Of a DNA stretch of 64,000 nucleotides, positions 34,378-45,262 are shown piece after piece; position 1 is the first letter of the stretch, and the number at the start of each line of letters is the position of its first letter. Location: contig DS999531.1 of NCBI GenBank assembly GCA_000158135.1, positions 2,212,051 through 2,276,050 on the forward strand, given 5' to 3'. Both the position numbers and the translations under genes were made by a program. The notes under the pieces were generated by a model, which saw nothing but the letters and a program-made list of their open reading frames with translations, was not told the origin of the DNA and made no database searches. The DNA comes from Rhodobacteraceae bacterium KLH11. GTDB lineage: Bacteria > Pseudomonadota > Alphaproteobacteria > Rhodobacterales > Rhodobacteraceae.

Positions 34378-35978
34378 AACTCACATCCAAAGCCATGCCA
34401 GCCTCTGAAGGCTTTAAGGCAAACCGCACCGCCCATCTCGACGCTCTGGCGCAAATCTCCACCGCTGCCGAAGCCGCCCGCATGGGCGGTGGCGAGAAAT
34501 CCCGCGCGCGGCATGTCTCTCGGGGCAAGATGCTGCCTCGGCGCAGGGTGGCGAACCTGCTTGATCCGGGGTCTCCGTTTCTGGAAATCGGCGCGACGGC
34601 GGCGCATGGGATGTATGGCGATGCCGCGCCTTGTGCCGGGGTGATCGCGGGCATTGGCCGAGTACAGGGGCGTGAGGTCATGGTGGTGTGCAACGACGCC
34701 ACCGTGAAGGGTGGTACCTACTATCCGATGACCGTCAAAAAACATCTCCGCGCGCAGGAGATTGCCGAAGAAAACCATCTGCCCTGCATCTATCTGGTCG
34801 ATAGCGGCGGCGCGAACCTGCCCAATCAGGATGAGGTCTTCCCCGACCGCGATCACTTTGGCCGCATTTTCTACAATCAGGCGCGGATGAGCGCGAAGGG
34901 CATCCCTCAGATCGCTGTCGTTATGGGCTCGTGCACGGCGGGTGGGGCCTATGTGCCTGCGATGTCGGATGTGACCATCATCGTGAAAGAACAGGGGACG
35001 ATCTTTCTGGCCGGGCCGCCGCTGGTTAAAGCCGCGACCGGAGAGGTTGTCAGCGCCGAAGATCTTGGGGGCGGCGACGTGCACACCCGCCTGTCCGGCG
35101 TGGCAGATTATCTGGCCGAAGATGACGCTCATGCGCTGGCCCTGGCGCGGCGGGCGGTCGGGTCGCTGAACCGGCGCAAACCGGAGGCTGTGGAATGGGC
35201 CAGCCCCGAGGACCCGGCCTATGACCCTGAAGAAATACTCGGCGTCGTTCCCGCCGACCTGCGCACGCCCTATGATATCCGCGAAGTGATCGCGCGGCTG
35301 GTCGATGGATCCCGGTTTGATGAGTTCAAACCGCGGTTTGGAGAGACGTTGGTGACAGGCTTTGCCCATGTCAAAGGCTGCCCGGTCGGGATCATCGCGA
35401 ACAATGGTGTGTTGTTTTCCGAGGCGGCCCAGAAGGGCGCGCATTTTGTCGAGCTGTGCTCTCAGCGTCGCATCCCGCTGGTGTTTTTGCAGAACATCAC
35501 CGGCTTCATGGTTGGGCGGAAATACGAAAACGAAGGCATCGCGCGGCATGGGGCGAAGATGGTGACGGCGGTGGCGACGACCTCGGTGCCTAAGGTCACC
35601 ATGCTGGTGGGCGGGTCCTTTGGAGCCGGGAATTATGGCATGGCGGGGCGGGCTTACCAGCCGAGGTTCTTGTGGACCTGGCCGAACTCTCGGATTTCTG
35701 TGATGGGCGGTGAGCAGGCGGCAGGCGTGCTGGCGACGGTTAAGCGCGACGGCATTGAAAGGCAGGGCGGTGCTTGGTCCGACGAGGAAGAGGCCGAGTT
35801 CAAACGCCCGACGCTGGAGATGTTCGAGGAACAATCGCACCCTCTATATGCCTCGGCGCGATTGTGGGACGATGGCATCATCGATCCCCGAAAAAGCCGC
35901 GATGTACTGGCCTTGTCGTTGAGTGCTGCGTTGAATGCCCCGATTGAAGAAACACGTTTTGGCGTGTTCAGGATGTGA
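34374..35978 (+). CDS. liuB: Methylcrotonyl-CoA carboxylase, carboxyltransferase (beta) subunit
   Basis: A 534-residue biotin-dependent carboxyltransferase subunit. With the biotin-carrying alpha subunit it converts 3-methylcrotonyl-CoA to 3-methylglutaconyl-CoA. It has the two crotonase-like halves of this family: [18 protein letters not shown] near residue 141, the [10 protein letters not shown] oxyanion segment, and [10 protein letters not shown] near residue 378. The subtype, rather than propionyl- or acetyl-CoA carboxylase, follows from the Q-D-E-V-F-P motif and the cluster. I start at M-K-L-T-S-K, which overlaps the orphan gene's stop as ATGA. Confidence 0.94.
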   Translation: MKLTSKAMPASEGFKANRTAHLDALAQISTAAEAARMGGGEKSRARHVSRGKMLPRRRVANLLDPGSPFLEIGATAAHGMYGDAAPCAGVIAGIGRVQGREVMVVCNDATVKGGTYYPMTVKKHLRAQEIAEENHLPCIYLVDSGGANLPNQDEVFPDRDHFGRIFYNQARMSAKGIPQIAVVMGSCTAGGAYVPAMSDVTIIVKEQGTIFLAGPPLVKAATGEVVSAEDLGGGDVHTRLSGVADYLAEDDAHALALARRAVGSLNRRKPEAVEWASPEDPAYDPEEILGVVPADLRTPYDIREVIARLVDGSRFDEFKPRFGETLVTGFAHVKGCPVGIIANNGVLFSEAAQKGAHFVELCSQRRIPLVFLQNITGFMVGRKYENEGIARHGAKMVTAVATTSVPKVTMLVGGSFGAGNYGMAGRAYQPRFLWTWPNSRISVMGGEQAAGVLATVKRDGIERQGGAWSDEEEAEFKRPTLEMFEEQSHPLYASARLWDDGIIDPRKSRDVLALSLSAALNAPIEETRFGVFRM

Positions 35979-35987
35979 TGATGCGGG

Positions 35988-36041
35988 AGAATTTTCGACG
36001 AAAATTCTTGAACCAAAATCCTTCGTCGAAGGATTTTGGTT
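35988..36041. repeat. Paired palindromes between liuB and liuD
   Basis: Two nearly perfect hairpins stand side by side. The first has AGAATTTTCG/CGAAAATTCT around one base; the second has AACCAAAATCCTTCG/CGAAGGATTTTGGTT around one base. A similar pair occurs between nuoJ and nuoK, sharing the AGAATTTTC arm and the TTCG-T-CGAA centre. The arms are AT-rich in a GC-rich genome. It resembles REP-type elements that settle between operon genes and alter message stability. Confidence 0.75.
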
Positions 36042-36059
36042 GGGAGAGTGAGGGGATCA

Positions 36060-37991
<1,932 letters not shown>

Positions 37992-38070
37992 CCTGTCCCG
38001 GCAACGCATTGCGTGGCACAGTCGGGCCATCCGTATTTGAAACGAGAAGAAGCCGGGAAGGGATGCGCTG

Positions 38071-38925
38071 ATGAAAGAACGGGTCGAGATATTCGAGGTC
38101 GGGCCGCGGGACGGTTTGCAGAACGAGCAGCGTGAGATTCCGGTGGCCGAGAAAGTGGCGCTGGTCGATTGCCTGAGCCGCGCGGGGTTCAACCGGATCG
38201 AGGTTGGCAGCTTTGTGTCTTCGAAATGGGTGCCACAGATGGCGGGCAGCGGCGAGGTTCTGGCCGGGATCAGGCGCGCGGATGGCGTGCGCTATGCTGC
38301 GTTGACGCCGAATATGCGCGGATATGAGGACGCGCTGGCGGCACAGGCAGATGAGATTGCGGTATTTGCCTCGGCGTCCGAAGGGTTCTCGAAGGCGAAT
38401 ATCAACGCGACAATTGCGGAATCGATCGAACGCTTCGTGCCGATCCTTGAGGCCGCGCGGCATATTGATCTGCCAGTGCGGGGCTATGTCTCGTGCGTGA
38501 CTGATTGCCCGTATGACGGGCCGACCCCGCCCGACAAGGTAGCCAAAGTGGCGGACGCCCTGTTTGCGCATGGCTGTTATGAGATTTCGCTGGGCGACAC
38601 GATCGGGCAGGCGACCCCGGATAAGATCGCACATATGTTGTTGGCGGTGCGTGAACGGGTACCGGTGACCCGGCTCGCGGGTCATTTCCATGACACCAAC
38701 GGGCGGGCGATTGACAATATCGATGCCGCGCTGGCGCTGGGCGTGCGGGTGTTTGATACAGCTGTCGGCGGTTTGGGTGGCTGTCCCTATGCCCCCGGTG
38801 CGGCGGGCAATGTGGCGACCGAGGTGGTGGCCGCACATCTTGAGAGATTGGGATACGAGACCGGTCTGGACGCTTCGGTTCTGGAGCAGGCAGCAGACCT
38901 GGCGCGGGCAATGCGGGCGGAGTAG
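38071..38925 (+). CDS. liuE: Hydroxymethylglutaryl-CoA lyase
   Basis: A 284-residue TIM-barrel lyase that cleaves HMG-CoA to acetoacetate and acetyl-CoA, the last step of leucine degradation. Signatures: E-V-G-P-R-D-G-L-Q-N-E near residue 10, G-D-T-I-G near 174, H-F-H-D-T-N-G-R-A metal ligands near 206, and the catalytic Cys238 in G-G-C-P-Y-A-P-G-A. Length is usual. The hydratase gene that makes its substrate follows after three bases. Confidence 0.95.
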   Translation: MKERVEIFEVGPRDGLQNEQREIPVAEKVALVDCLSRAGFNRIEVGSFVSSKWVPQMAGSGEVLAGIRRADGVRYAALTPNMRGYEDALAAQADEIAVFASASEGFSKANINATIAESIERFVPILEAARHIDLPVRGYVSCVTDCPYDGPTPPDKVAKVADALFAHGCYEISLGDTIGQATPDKIAHMLLAVRERVPVTRLAGHFHDTNGRAIDNIDAALALGVRVFDTAVGGLGGCPYAPGAAGNVATEVVAAHLERLGYETGLDASVLEQAADLARAMRAE

Positions 38926-38928
38926 CAC

Positions 38929-39717
38929 ATGTACGACACGATCACTCTGAATACGGACACGCGGGGCGTTGCCACGCTGACGCTGAACCGACCCGAAAAG
39001 CACAACGCGATGTCGGCTCAGATGATTTCGGAACTTACACAAGCGGCCGCGCAACTGGCTGATGATGCGGCGGTGCGGGTGGTTGTTCTGACGGGCAGCG
39101 GCAAAAGTTTCTGCGCAGGTGGTGATCTGGGTTGGATGCGGGCGCAGATGGCGGCTGACCCCGATACCCGTTTTGCCGAGGCCCGCAAGCTGGCCGAGAT
39201 GCTGAACTTGCTGAACACGCTACCCAAACCGCTGATCGGGGCGTTGCAGGGCAACGCGTTTGGCGGTGGTGTTGGCATGGCGGCGGTTTGTGATGTCGCC
39301 ATCGGCGTGAACAGCCTGAAAATGGGGCTGACCGAAACCCGGCTTGGCCTGATCCCGGCCACGATCGGCCCCTATGTGATCGCACGGATGGGCGAGGCGC
39401 GCGCCCGGCGTGTCTTTATGTCAGCCCGCTTGTTTGACGCCGCCGAGGCCGTTGATCTGGGCCTGCTTGCCCGAACGGTGCCCGCTGACGCTCTGGCCGA
39501 GGCGGTTGAGGCCGAGGTGCTGCCTTACCTGTCTTGCGCGCCGGGGGCGGTGGCGTCGGCCAAGGAACTGGTTCAGTCGCTTGGCCCCCGCGTTGACGAT
39601 GCTGTGATCGACCACACCATTGGGCAGCTTGTCACGCGCTGGGAAACCGACGAGGCGCGCGAAGGGATTACAGCCTTCTTCGACAAGCGAAAACCTGTAT
39701 GGAATAAGCAGGTTTAG
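38929..39717 (+). CDS. liuC: Enoyl-CoA hydratase/isomerase, probably methylglutaconyl-CoA hydratase
   Basis: A 262-residue crotonase-fold enzyme. It shows N-R-P-E-K-H-N-A-M near residue 19, the oxyanion and CoA-binding stretch S-F-C-A-G-G-D-L-G-W-M near 62, and G-N-A-F-G-G-G-V-G-M-A near 107. A glutamate in the segment T-E-T-R-L-G-L-I-P-A is the likely catalytic residue. In this cluster it should hydrate 3-methylglutaconyl-CoA to HMG-CoA. It lacks other subtype proof, so the pathway call rests on context. Last leucine gene before the nuo promoter region. Confidence 0.88.
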   Translation: MYDTITLNTDTRGVATLTLNRPEKHNAMSAQMISELTQAAAQLADDAAVRVVVLTGSGKSFCAGGDLGWMRAQMAADPDTRFAEARKLAEMLNLLNTLPKPLIGALQGNAFGGGVGMAAVCDVAIGVNSLKMGLTETRLGLIPATIGPYVIARMGEARARRVFMSARLFDAAEAVDLGLLARTVPADALAEAVEAEVLPYLSCAPGAVASAKELVQSLGPRVDDAVIDHTIGQLVTRWETDEAREGITAFFDKRKPVWNKQV

Positions 39718-39810
39718 CCCTTTGTGATACGCTTGCGAATGTGACCCAAAGTCAATGCGCTGCGCCGTTGAAAAGCACGTAACAATAGCGACCTGCGTGG
39801 CTGTGCTCGG

Positions 39811-39839
39811 TTGACCCTCTGACCCCACAGGGATACAGA
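39811..39839 (+). promoter_or_regulatory. Candidate sigma-70 promoter of the nuo operon
   Basis: TTGACC and TACAGA are separated by 17 bases, ending 66 bases before the nuoA start codon. The -35 matches five of six consensus bases and the -10 three of six. It is the best pair I found in the 188-base gap between liuC and nuoA. Confidence 0.4.
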
Positions 39840-39905
39840 ATGTCCAGTCAACACGCCAATTGACGGCGCACCCGTTTCGGACCGTGCGCAGGAAAGGAGC
39901 TTTAC

Positions 39906-40271
39906 GTGGAAGACCTGTTGCGGGAGTACCTCCCGATCCTGGTGTTTCTGGCCGTTGCTATTGGGCTTGGAATCGTCCTGATTCTCGCTGCTATAGTGCT
40001 TGCTGTCCGCAATCCCGATCCCGAAAAGGTCAGCGCATATGAATGTGGCTTCAACGCGTTCGACGATGCGCGGATGAAGTTTGATGTTCGTTTCTATCTG
40101 GTCTCGATTCTGTTCATCATCTTTGACCTCGAAATTGCTTTCCTGTTTCCCTGGGCTGTTGGTTTCAAGGACATCAGCGATGTGGGGTTCTGGTCCATGA
40201 TGGTGTTTCTGGGCGTTCTGACCATCGGCTTTGCCTATGAATGGAAGAAGGGGGCCCTGGAATGGGAGTGA
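39906..40271 (+). CDS. nuoA: NADH-quinone oxidoreductase subunit A
   Basis: A 121-residue membrane subunit of complex I with three transmembrane helices. The conserved [12 protein letters not shown] loop near residues 40-51 contains the cysteine that reports the active/deactive state in mitochondria, and [12 protein letters not shown] near 77 is diagnostic. GTG start behind AAAGGAGC. First gene of the 14-gene nuo operon; its end overlaps nuoB. Confidence 0.97.
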   Translation: MEDLLREYLPILVFLAVAIGLGIVLILAAIVLAVRNPDPEKVSAYECGFNAFDDARMKFDVRFYLVSILFIIFDLEIAFLFPWAVGFKDISDVGFWSMMVFLGVLTIGFAYEWKKGALEWE

Positions 40272-40795
40272 TGACGGGTGCAAACACCGCCGGCGTCGAC
40301 AAAGAAGTCGCCACCCAGGCCCTGAATGCCGAGTTGCAGGACAAAGGGTTTCTGCTGACCTCGACCGAAGATATTATCAACTGGGCCCGCACCGGCTCGC
40401 TGCACTGGATGACCTTTGGTCTGGCCTGCTGCGCGGTTGAGATGATGCATACCTCGATGCCGCGCTACGACGCCGAACGTTTCGGCATCGCGCCCCGCGC
40501 CTCTCCGCGTCAGTCGGACGTGATGATCGTGGCCGGAACTCTGACCAACAAAATGGCCCCGGCGCTGCGCAAGGTTTACGACCAGATGCCCGAGCCGCGC
40601 TATGTGATCTCGATGGGCTCCTGCGCCAATGGTGGTGGGTATTACCACTATTCCTATTCGGTGGTGCGGGGATGTGATCGTATTGTGCCGGTCGATATCT
40701 ATGTGCCCGGCTGCCCTCCGACGGCTGAGGCATTGCTATACGGTCTGATGCAATTGCAACGCAAAATCCGCCGGACAGGGACGATTGTACGATAG
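40262..40795 (+). CDS. nuoB: NADH-quinone oxidoreductase subunit B
   Basis: Peripheral-arm subunit holding the terminal cluster N2, next to the quinone site. Ligands are in [19 protein letters not shown] and P-G-C-P-P-T-A-E. The start used gives 177 residues and overlaps the nuoA stop by ten bases. An ATG three codons later (overlap TGATG) is equally possible. An AT-rich unknown gene follows, overlapping its end by 11 bases. Confidence 0.97.
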   Translation: MGVMTGANTAGVDKEVATQALNAELQDKGFLLTSTEDIINWARTGSLHWMTFGLACCAVEMMHTSMPRYDAERFGIAPRASPRQSDVMIVAGTLTNKMAPALRKVYDQMPEPRYVISMGSCANGGGYYHYSYSVVRGCDRIVPVDIYVPGCPPTAEALLYGLMQLQRKIRRTGTIVR

Positions 40796-41144
40796 GCTCA
40801 AATTATGTTTACACGAAAGCTGCACTTTGACTGACCAACTGAAGAAATACTTGGGCGCTGTTGCTATACTTATCCCAGTTGCAGGGTTTTTCGGCTATCG
40901 CGGGTTCGAGCAAAGTATCGAAAGCGTTGCAGTCGTTTGTCCGTCGTTGATTGAAGGGGGGGACTGCGTTTGTGTGACCGATAGGTTCAGAGAGAACTAC
41001 GGTGTGGTGCGTGGCGTATTGGAACACATGCCGATAGTCCAGCATGTTTCCAAAAACGATGATGGTCGTTTAATGTCGGCGCTTGAAAAAGCTGCCGGAC
41101 AATGTGGTGCACGTATGGTCAGTTTTGATGGGGACACTTCATGA
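40785..41144 (+). CDS. Orphan small membrane-associated protein between nuoB and nuoC
   Basis: Up to 119 residues; not recognised. No ATG is available. TTG at the given position overlaps the nuoB end by 11 bases, and a second TTG 14 codons later (L-T-D-Q-L-K-K-Y) is an alternative. One hydrophobic segment follows ([14 protein letters not shown]), then a polar domain with three cysteines (C-P-S-L, C-V-C-V) and a fourth near the end. GC is about 48% in the line I counted. Its TGA overlaps the nuoC start as ATGA. Coding is supported by length and exact fit, but expression is unproven. Confidence 0.55.
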   Translation: MYDRLKLCLHESCTLTDQLKKYLGAVAILIPVAGFFGYRGFEQSIESVAVVCPSLIEGGDCVCVTDRFRENYGVVRGVLEHMPIVQHVSKNDDGRLMSALEKAAGQCGARMVSFDGDTS

Positions 41145-41743
41145 GCGAAGCACTCAAGGAACTCGGCGCGCAGCTGGAACTGAAGCGGTCGGATTGTGTT
41201 CTGTCCTGGGATGTGACCCATGGTGAGTTGAATGTGGATGTGGCCCCGTCGAACCTTGTGGAGTTCGTTGAGTTCCTGAAATCCGACCGGTCCTGCCAGT
41301 TCTCGTCACTGGTAGACGTTACCGGCGTGGATTACCCCGAACGCGCCAAGCGGTTCGACGTGGTCTATCACTTCCTGTCGATGTATCAGAACCAGCGTAT
41401 CCGCCTGCGGGTTTCGATCCGTGAGGATGACATGGTGCCCTCGATTGTCGATGTTCACCCCTCGGCCAACTGGTTCGAGCGTGAGGTGTTCGACATGTTC
41501 GGCATCCTGTTCTCGGGCCATCCGGACCTGCGGCGCATCCTGACCGATTATGGCTTCCGCGGTTATCCGCTGCGCAAGGATTTCCCGACCACAGGGTATA
41601 CGGAAGTGCGGTATGACGAGGCGCAGAAGCGCGTGGTTTATGAGCCGGTCTCGCTGGTGCAGGAATACCGTCAATTTGATTTCATGTCCCCGTGGGAAGG
41701 GGCGAACTACATTCTGCCGGGGGATGAAAAACAGGAGTCGTAA
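41141..41743 (+). CDS. nuoC: NADH-quinone oxidoreductase subunit C
   Basis: A 200-residue peripheral-arm subunit (30-kDa type) that packs beside NuoD. The signature [27 protein letters not shown] is present in pieces from about residue 110. It is separate from NuoD, unlike the NuoCD fusion of Escherichia coli. The start codon overlaps the stop of the preceding orphan gene. Confidence 0.97.
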   Translation: MSEALKELGAQLELKRSDCVLSWDVTHGELNVDVAPSNLVEFVEFLKSDRSCQFSSLVDVTGVDYPERAKRFDVVYHFLSMYQNQRIRLRVSIREDDMVPSIVDVHPSANWFEREVFDMFGILFSGHPDLRRILTDYGFRGYPLRKDFPTTGYTEVRYDEAQKRVVYEPVSLVQEYRQFDFMSPWEGANYILPGDEKQES

Positions 41744-41746
41744 GCC

Positions 41747-41920
41747 ATGGAGTTCCTGATCTGGTTGGCTGTCACCGTTGCCACGATCATCCCGATGCTG
41801 AAACTGCTGCCGCATTTCGGGATCGAAAAATACTGGGTGGTCGCCTGTGTCATTCCCATTGGAACTCTGGTCCTGATCTGGATCATGGCCATGAAACTGC
41901 AAGAGATGGAGCGTCGCTGA
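41747..41920 (+). CDS. 57-residue membrane protein between nuoC and nuoD
   Basis: Begins M-E-F-L-I-W-L-A-V and ends Q-E-M-E-R-R. It has two hydrophobic stretches (about residues 3-21 and 30-48) joined by a short loop with H-F-G-I-E-K-Y-W. It starts three bases after the nuoC stop; GGAG lies 14 bases upstream and is shared with the nuoC end. Base composition and codon use match the nuo genes, so it is probably a long-standing member of the operon, like the unidentified reading frames known in Rhodobacter and Paracoccus nuo operons. Function unknown. Confidence 0.65.
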   Translation: MEFLIWLAVTVATIIPMLKLLPHFGIEKYWVVACVIPIGTLVLIWIMAMKLQEMERR

Positions 41921-41921
41921 G

Positions 41922-42050
41922 ATGCTGGGGGAACTGATCATTTTGGGCGCTCTTGGGGTGCTGCTTGCCGGGGCTGCTGCCAAGGCGCTTGAGGCGGAAA
42001 AGGCCCGGGTGCGGGCTGAAAAGAAGAACAACAAACGGGGGCGTCGCTGA
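41922..42050 (+). CDS. 42-residue small protein between nuoC and nuoD
   Basis: M-L-G-E-L-I-I-L-G-A-L-G-V-L-L-A-G forms one short membrane helix, followed by a helical, strongly basic tail (K-A-R-V-R-A-E-K-K-N-N-K-R-G-R-R). It begins one base after the 57-residue gene's stop and ends overlapping the next start as TGATG. A GAGCG-type site precedes it. High GC as in core nuo genes. It looks like a membrane-anchored helper; the role is unknown. Confidence 0.55.
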   Translation: MLGELIILGALGVLLAGAAAKALEAEKARVRAEKKNNKRGRR

Positions 42051-42268
42051 TGGATTTTGTCGAAGTGTCATTTCTCGATTTTTTGACGGTGATATCGGTG
42101 GGATTGGGCGCGTATGTTTTTTTGCTCGCACCTCTGCTGCTTGTGCTTCGCATCCAAAGGGTTCCAGCAAGTCGCGTAGCGCTTTGCTTATTGCCAATGA
42201 TTGGACCTGTAGTGCTAATTGTTACAACTATCGCTCGTGCGGAGCGTCGATATTCTGAGGTCTCATGA
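42050..42268 (+). CDS. Orphan 72-residue membrane protein before nuoD
   Basis: Two hydrophobic helices (about residues 9-33 and 43-61) with a short basic loop between them. No family recognised. It is AT-rich (about 45% GC in the line I counted), unlike the 42-residue gene before it and nuoD after it. Its start overlaps the previous stop (TGATG) and its TGA overlaps the first possible nuoD ATG. Same insertion pattern as the other AT-rich orphans. Confidence 0.55.
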   Translation: MDFVEVSFLDFLTVISVGLGAYVFLLAPLLLVLRIQRVPASRVALCLLPMIGPVVLIVTTIARAERRYSEVS

Positions 42269-43491
42269 TGGACGGCTCAAGATATGATGACGGCAGCACG
42301 GACGCGCTGAGCGGAGAACAGAAGATCCGCAACTTCAACATCAACTTCGGCCCGCAACACCCTGCTGCGCACGGGGTTTTGCGCCTTGTGCTTGAGCTGG
42401 ACGGCGAGATCGTCGAGCGCTGCGATCCGCATATCGGCCTGCTGCACCGTGGCACCGAAAAGCTGATGGAAAGTCGGACCTATCTGCAGAACCTGCCGTA
42501 TTTCGACCGTCTGGATTACGTGGCGCCGATGAACCAGGAACACGCCTGGTGTCTGGCCATCGAAAAACTGACCGGGGTCGAGGTGCCGCGCCGGGGTTCG
42601 CTGATCCGGGTTCTGTATTCCGAGGTCGGGCGCGTTCTGAACCACCTGCTGAATGTGACCACACAGGCGATGGACGTGGGCGCGCTAACCCCGCCGCTTT
42701 GGGGTTTTGAAGAGCGCGAAAAGCTGATGGTGTTTTATGAGCGTGCCTGCGGTGCCCGCCTGCACGCCGCCTATTTCCGCCCCGGTGGCGTCCATCAGGA
42801 CCTGCCGCCCGAACTGCTGGACGATATCGAGGCCTGGAGCCACGAATTCCCCGCCGTTCTCGATGACATCGACGGGTTGCTGACCGAAAACCGCATCTTC
42901 AAGCAGCGCAACGCCGATATTGGTGTGGTGACCGAGGATGACATCCAGAAATACGGCTTCTCGGGCGTGATGGTACGCGGATCGGGGCTGGCCTGGGATT
43001 TGCGTCGCGCACAACCCTATGAATGCTATGACGAATTCGAGTTCCAGATCCCTGTTGGCAAGAACGGCGACTGCTATGATCGCTATCTGGTGCGGATGGA
43101 GGAGATGCGCCAATCGCTGCTGATCATCCGTCAGGCCATCGCCAAAATCCGCGAGTGCCCCGGCGACGTTCTGGCGCGCGGCAAGATCACCCCGCCGAAA
43201 CGATCCGATATGAAGACTTCGATGGAGAGCCTGATCCATCACTTCAAGCTCTATACCGAAGGCTTCCACGTCCCTGCTGGCGAGGTTTATGCCGCCGTCG
43301 AAGCCCCCAAGGGCGAATTCGGCGTTTACTTGGTCGCCGACGGCACCAACAAGCCTTACAGGGCCAAATTGCGCGCGCCGGGTTTCCTGCATTTGCAAGC
43401 CATGGACCACGTGGCCGGAGGGCACCAACTGGCCGACGTCGCCGCGATCATCGGGACAATGGACGTTGTGTTTGGGGAGATTGATCGGTGA
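42268..43491 (+). CDS. nuoD: NADH-quinone oxidoreductase subunit D
   Basis: A 407-residue 49-kDa-type subunit forming the quinone pocket with NuoB. It has [10 protein letters not shown] with the pocket histidine, L-H-R-G-T-E-K-L near residue 61, and the C-terminal [10 protein letters not shown] choose the second of two adjacent ATGs because the GAGG ribosome site lies seven bases before it. The stop overlaps the next gene as GTGA. Confidence 0.97.
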   Translation: MDGSRYDDGSTDALSGEQKIRNFNINFGPQHPAAHGVLRLVLELDGEIVERCDPHIGLLHRGTEKLMESRTYLQNLPYFDRLDYVAPMNQEHAWCLAIEKLTGVEVPRRGSLIRVLYSEVGRVLNHLLNVTTQAMDVGALTPPLWGFEEREKLMVFYERACGARLHAAYFRPGGVHQDLPPELLDDIEAWSHEFPAVLDDIDGLLTENRIFKQRNADIGVVTEDDIQKYGFSGVMVRGSGLAWDLRRAQPYECYDEFEFQIPVGKNGDCYDRYLVRMEEMRQSLLIIRQAIAKIRECPGDVLARGKITPPKRSDMKTSMESLIHHFKLYTEGFHVPAGEVYAAVEAPKGEFGVYLVADGTNKPYRAKLRAPGFLHLQAMDHVAGGHQLADVAAIIGTMDVVFGEIDR

Positions 43492-43904
43492 AGAAGCTCT
43501 GGGCGTTTACCTTAGCTATCCTTCCTATGGGCCATGCGGTATCGGCGGCGCCTTTGAGTGATTTTTGCCTCTTTCTATCCCCAGACATTCTGGAGAAAGT
43601 AGCCGACTGTAGTGCAACGAAGGGTTGCTACCCGGTTGACGAGTTTCCGGAGGTATTCGAGCACTACAGATCGCTTGAAGAGCGCGCTTCGAACTATGTT
43701 TTGAGCAAATTAAGCTCATCAAAAAAATGCATGACCTACAGAGATTTGTTGGCGGGATCGGGCGTAGAGAACTGTTCCTCCGGACAAGTTCCATTTGTAT
43801 GGGCTATTTTCGACCTAGAAGCAGCTGAATTGATTTCGTCCAATAACTCAGATGATCCCGAGTTTTGGACACTTGGATTGGCAGAAAATGGGGAATGTGC
43901 TTAA
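43488..43904 (+). CDS. Orphan secreted cysteine-rich protein between nuoD and nuoE
   Basis: A 138-residue protein without recognised relatives. GTG start ([12 protein letters not shown]) and A-V-S-A-A cleavage region give a convincing signal peptide, so it should be periplasmic. The mature part has seven cysteines (F-C-L, D-C-S, G-C-Y, K-C-M, N-C-S, E-C-A and others), suggesting disulfides. A segment at 43681-43740 is only about 38% GC by my count. It overlaps nuoD as GTGA and nuoE as TAATG. A secreted protein inside a complex I operon is unexpected. Confidence 0.65.
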   Translation: MKKLWAFTLAILPMGHAVSAAPLSDFCLFLSPDILEKVADCSATKGCYPVDEFPEVFEHYRSLEERASNYVLSKLSSSKKCMTYRDLLAGSGVENCSSGQVPFVWAIFDLEAAELISSNNSDDPEFWTLGLAENGECA

Positions 43905-45001
43905 TGCTCCGCCGTCTTCACCCCGAACAACCCGATAGCTTTGCCTTCACCGCTGCCAACCAGCAATGGGCCGAAGCGCAGATCACCAAGTACCCCGAAG
44001 GCCGTCAGGCCAGCGCGGTGATCCCTCTGCTGTGGCGCGCACAGGAGCAGGAGGGCTGGTTGACCCGTCCGGCGATTGAATCCGTCGCCGACATGCTGGG
44101 CATGGCGTATATCCGCGTGCTTGAGGTGGCCTCGTTCTATTTCATGTTCCAACTGCAACCGGTTGGGTCTGTGGCGCATATTCAAGTCTGCGGTACGACC
44201 TCCTGCATGATCTGTGGGGCCGAGGATCTGATCGCGGTTTGCAAGGAGAAGATCGCCGCCAAACCGCATGTTCTGTCCGCCGATGGCAAGCTGAGCTGGG
44301 AAGAGGTGGAATGCCTCGGCTCCTGCACCAATGCGCCGATGGCGCAGATCGGCAAGGATTATTATGAGGACCTGACGGCTGAGAGCTTTGGCAAGCTTCT
44401 CGACGATCTGGTGGCGGGCAGGGTGCCCATTCCGGGGCCGCAGAACGGGCGCTATGCGGCAGAGCCGCTGAAGGGGCTGACCAGTCTGACCGCGCATGAC
44501 AGTGGCAGAACACAGTATAACGCCAGCGTTCAACTGGCCAGCGATCTGGGCGACACGGTCAAACGCATTGACGGGACCGAAGCTCCGATCCTGACGCCGT
44601 GGCTGGGCAAGGATGGCAAAGCGGCTGCGGCGAAGGCTGCTCCGAAGCCGCCGAAAGCGGCGGCGCCGGCGAAGCCTGCGGTGAAGCAGGCGGAAGAGGC
44701 CAAAGCCAAAGAAGACCAGCCTGAAACACTGACCACAGCGCGGGATGGCCAGGCGGATGATCTGAAGATGCTGAAAGGCGTCGGGCCCAAGTTGGAGCAG
44801 ACATTGAACGGGCTGGGTTTCTTCCATTTTGACCAGATTGCGAAATGGACGCCTGCTCAGGTCGCATGGGTGGATGCGCGGCTGAGGTTCAAGGGCCGAA
44901 TTGAACGTGACGGCTGGATCGAACAGGCCGCAAAACTGGCGGCGGGTGAAGAGACCGAGTTCGCCAAACGCGCCAAAAAAGGCGACACATATAAGGATTA
45001 A
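43904..45001 (+). CDS. nuoE: NADH-quinone oxidoreductase subunit E with C-terminal helix-hairpin-helix extension
   Basis: The N-terminal part is the 24-kDa-type subunit with the N1a [2Fe-2S] cluster on Cys96, Cys101, Cys137 and Cys141. The chain is 365 residues, about twice the bacterial norm. After the thioredoxin-like domain comes a segment to about residue 240. An Ala/Lys/Pro linker (about 245-275) follows, then a domain starting near residue 285 with [16 protein letters not shown] and [12 protein letters not shown], a helix-hairpin-helix-like fold similar to the L21-type extension seen in other alphaproteobacteria. Its role is not known. The start overlaps the orphan gene's stop. Confidence 0.95.
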   Translation: MLRRLHPEQPDSFAFTAANQQWAEAQITKYPEGRQASAVIPLLWRAQEQEGWLTRPAIESVADMLGMAYIRVLEVASFYFMFQLQPVGSVAHIQVCGTTSCMICGAEDLIAVCKEKIAAKPHVLSADGKLSWEEVECLGSCTNAPMAQIGKDYYEDLTAESFGKLLDDLVAGRVPIPGPQNGRYAAEPLKGLTSLTAHDSGRTQYNASVQLASDLGDTVKRIDGTEAPILTPWLGKDGKAAAAKAAPKPPKAAAPAKPAVKQAEEAKAKEDQPETLTTARDGQADDLKMLKGVGPKLEQTLNGLGFFHFDQIAKWTPAQVAWVDARLRFKGRIERDGWIEQAAKLAAGEETEFAKRAKKGDTYKD

Positions 45002-45031
45002 ACGAGTGCCCGCCCGGGGCATCAGAGGAAA

Positions 45032-45253
45032 ATGGACAACGACAAGCAACAGGCCATAGCCCGAAAGGGCCGACATATCGCCATCGTCATCGCGGTGACG
45101 ATGTCGATCTGGCTTGTCATGAACCTGTTTATCGGCCCTGCGCTGGGTTTGACAACGCGACACGCATTGCTGTTTGATTTTGCCGCTCTGGCGGCGTTCA
45201 TCTACGCGGGCGTCAACATATTTCAACTCTGGCGCATGCGTCAGGACAGCTGA
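45032..45253 (+). CDS. DUF5337-like small membrane protein
   Basis: A 73-residue protein with two transmembrane helices (about residues 15-36 and 42-64) and a basic N-terminus (D-N-D-K-Q-Q-A-I-A-R-K-G-R). I recall this type, annotated DUF5337, from nuo operons of Rhodobacterales. GAGG precedes the ATG by five bases. It sits between nuoE and nuoF with composition like the core genes, so it is probably a resident accessory protein. Function unknown. Confidence 0.75.
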   Translation: MDNDKQQAIARKGRHIAIVIAVTMSIWLVMNLFIGPALGLTTRHALLFDFAALAAFIYAGVNIFQLWRMRQDS

Positions 45254-45262
45254 AGGTAACGA

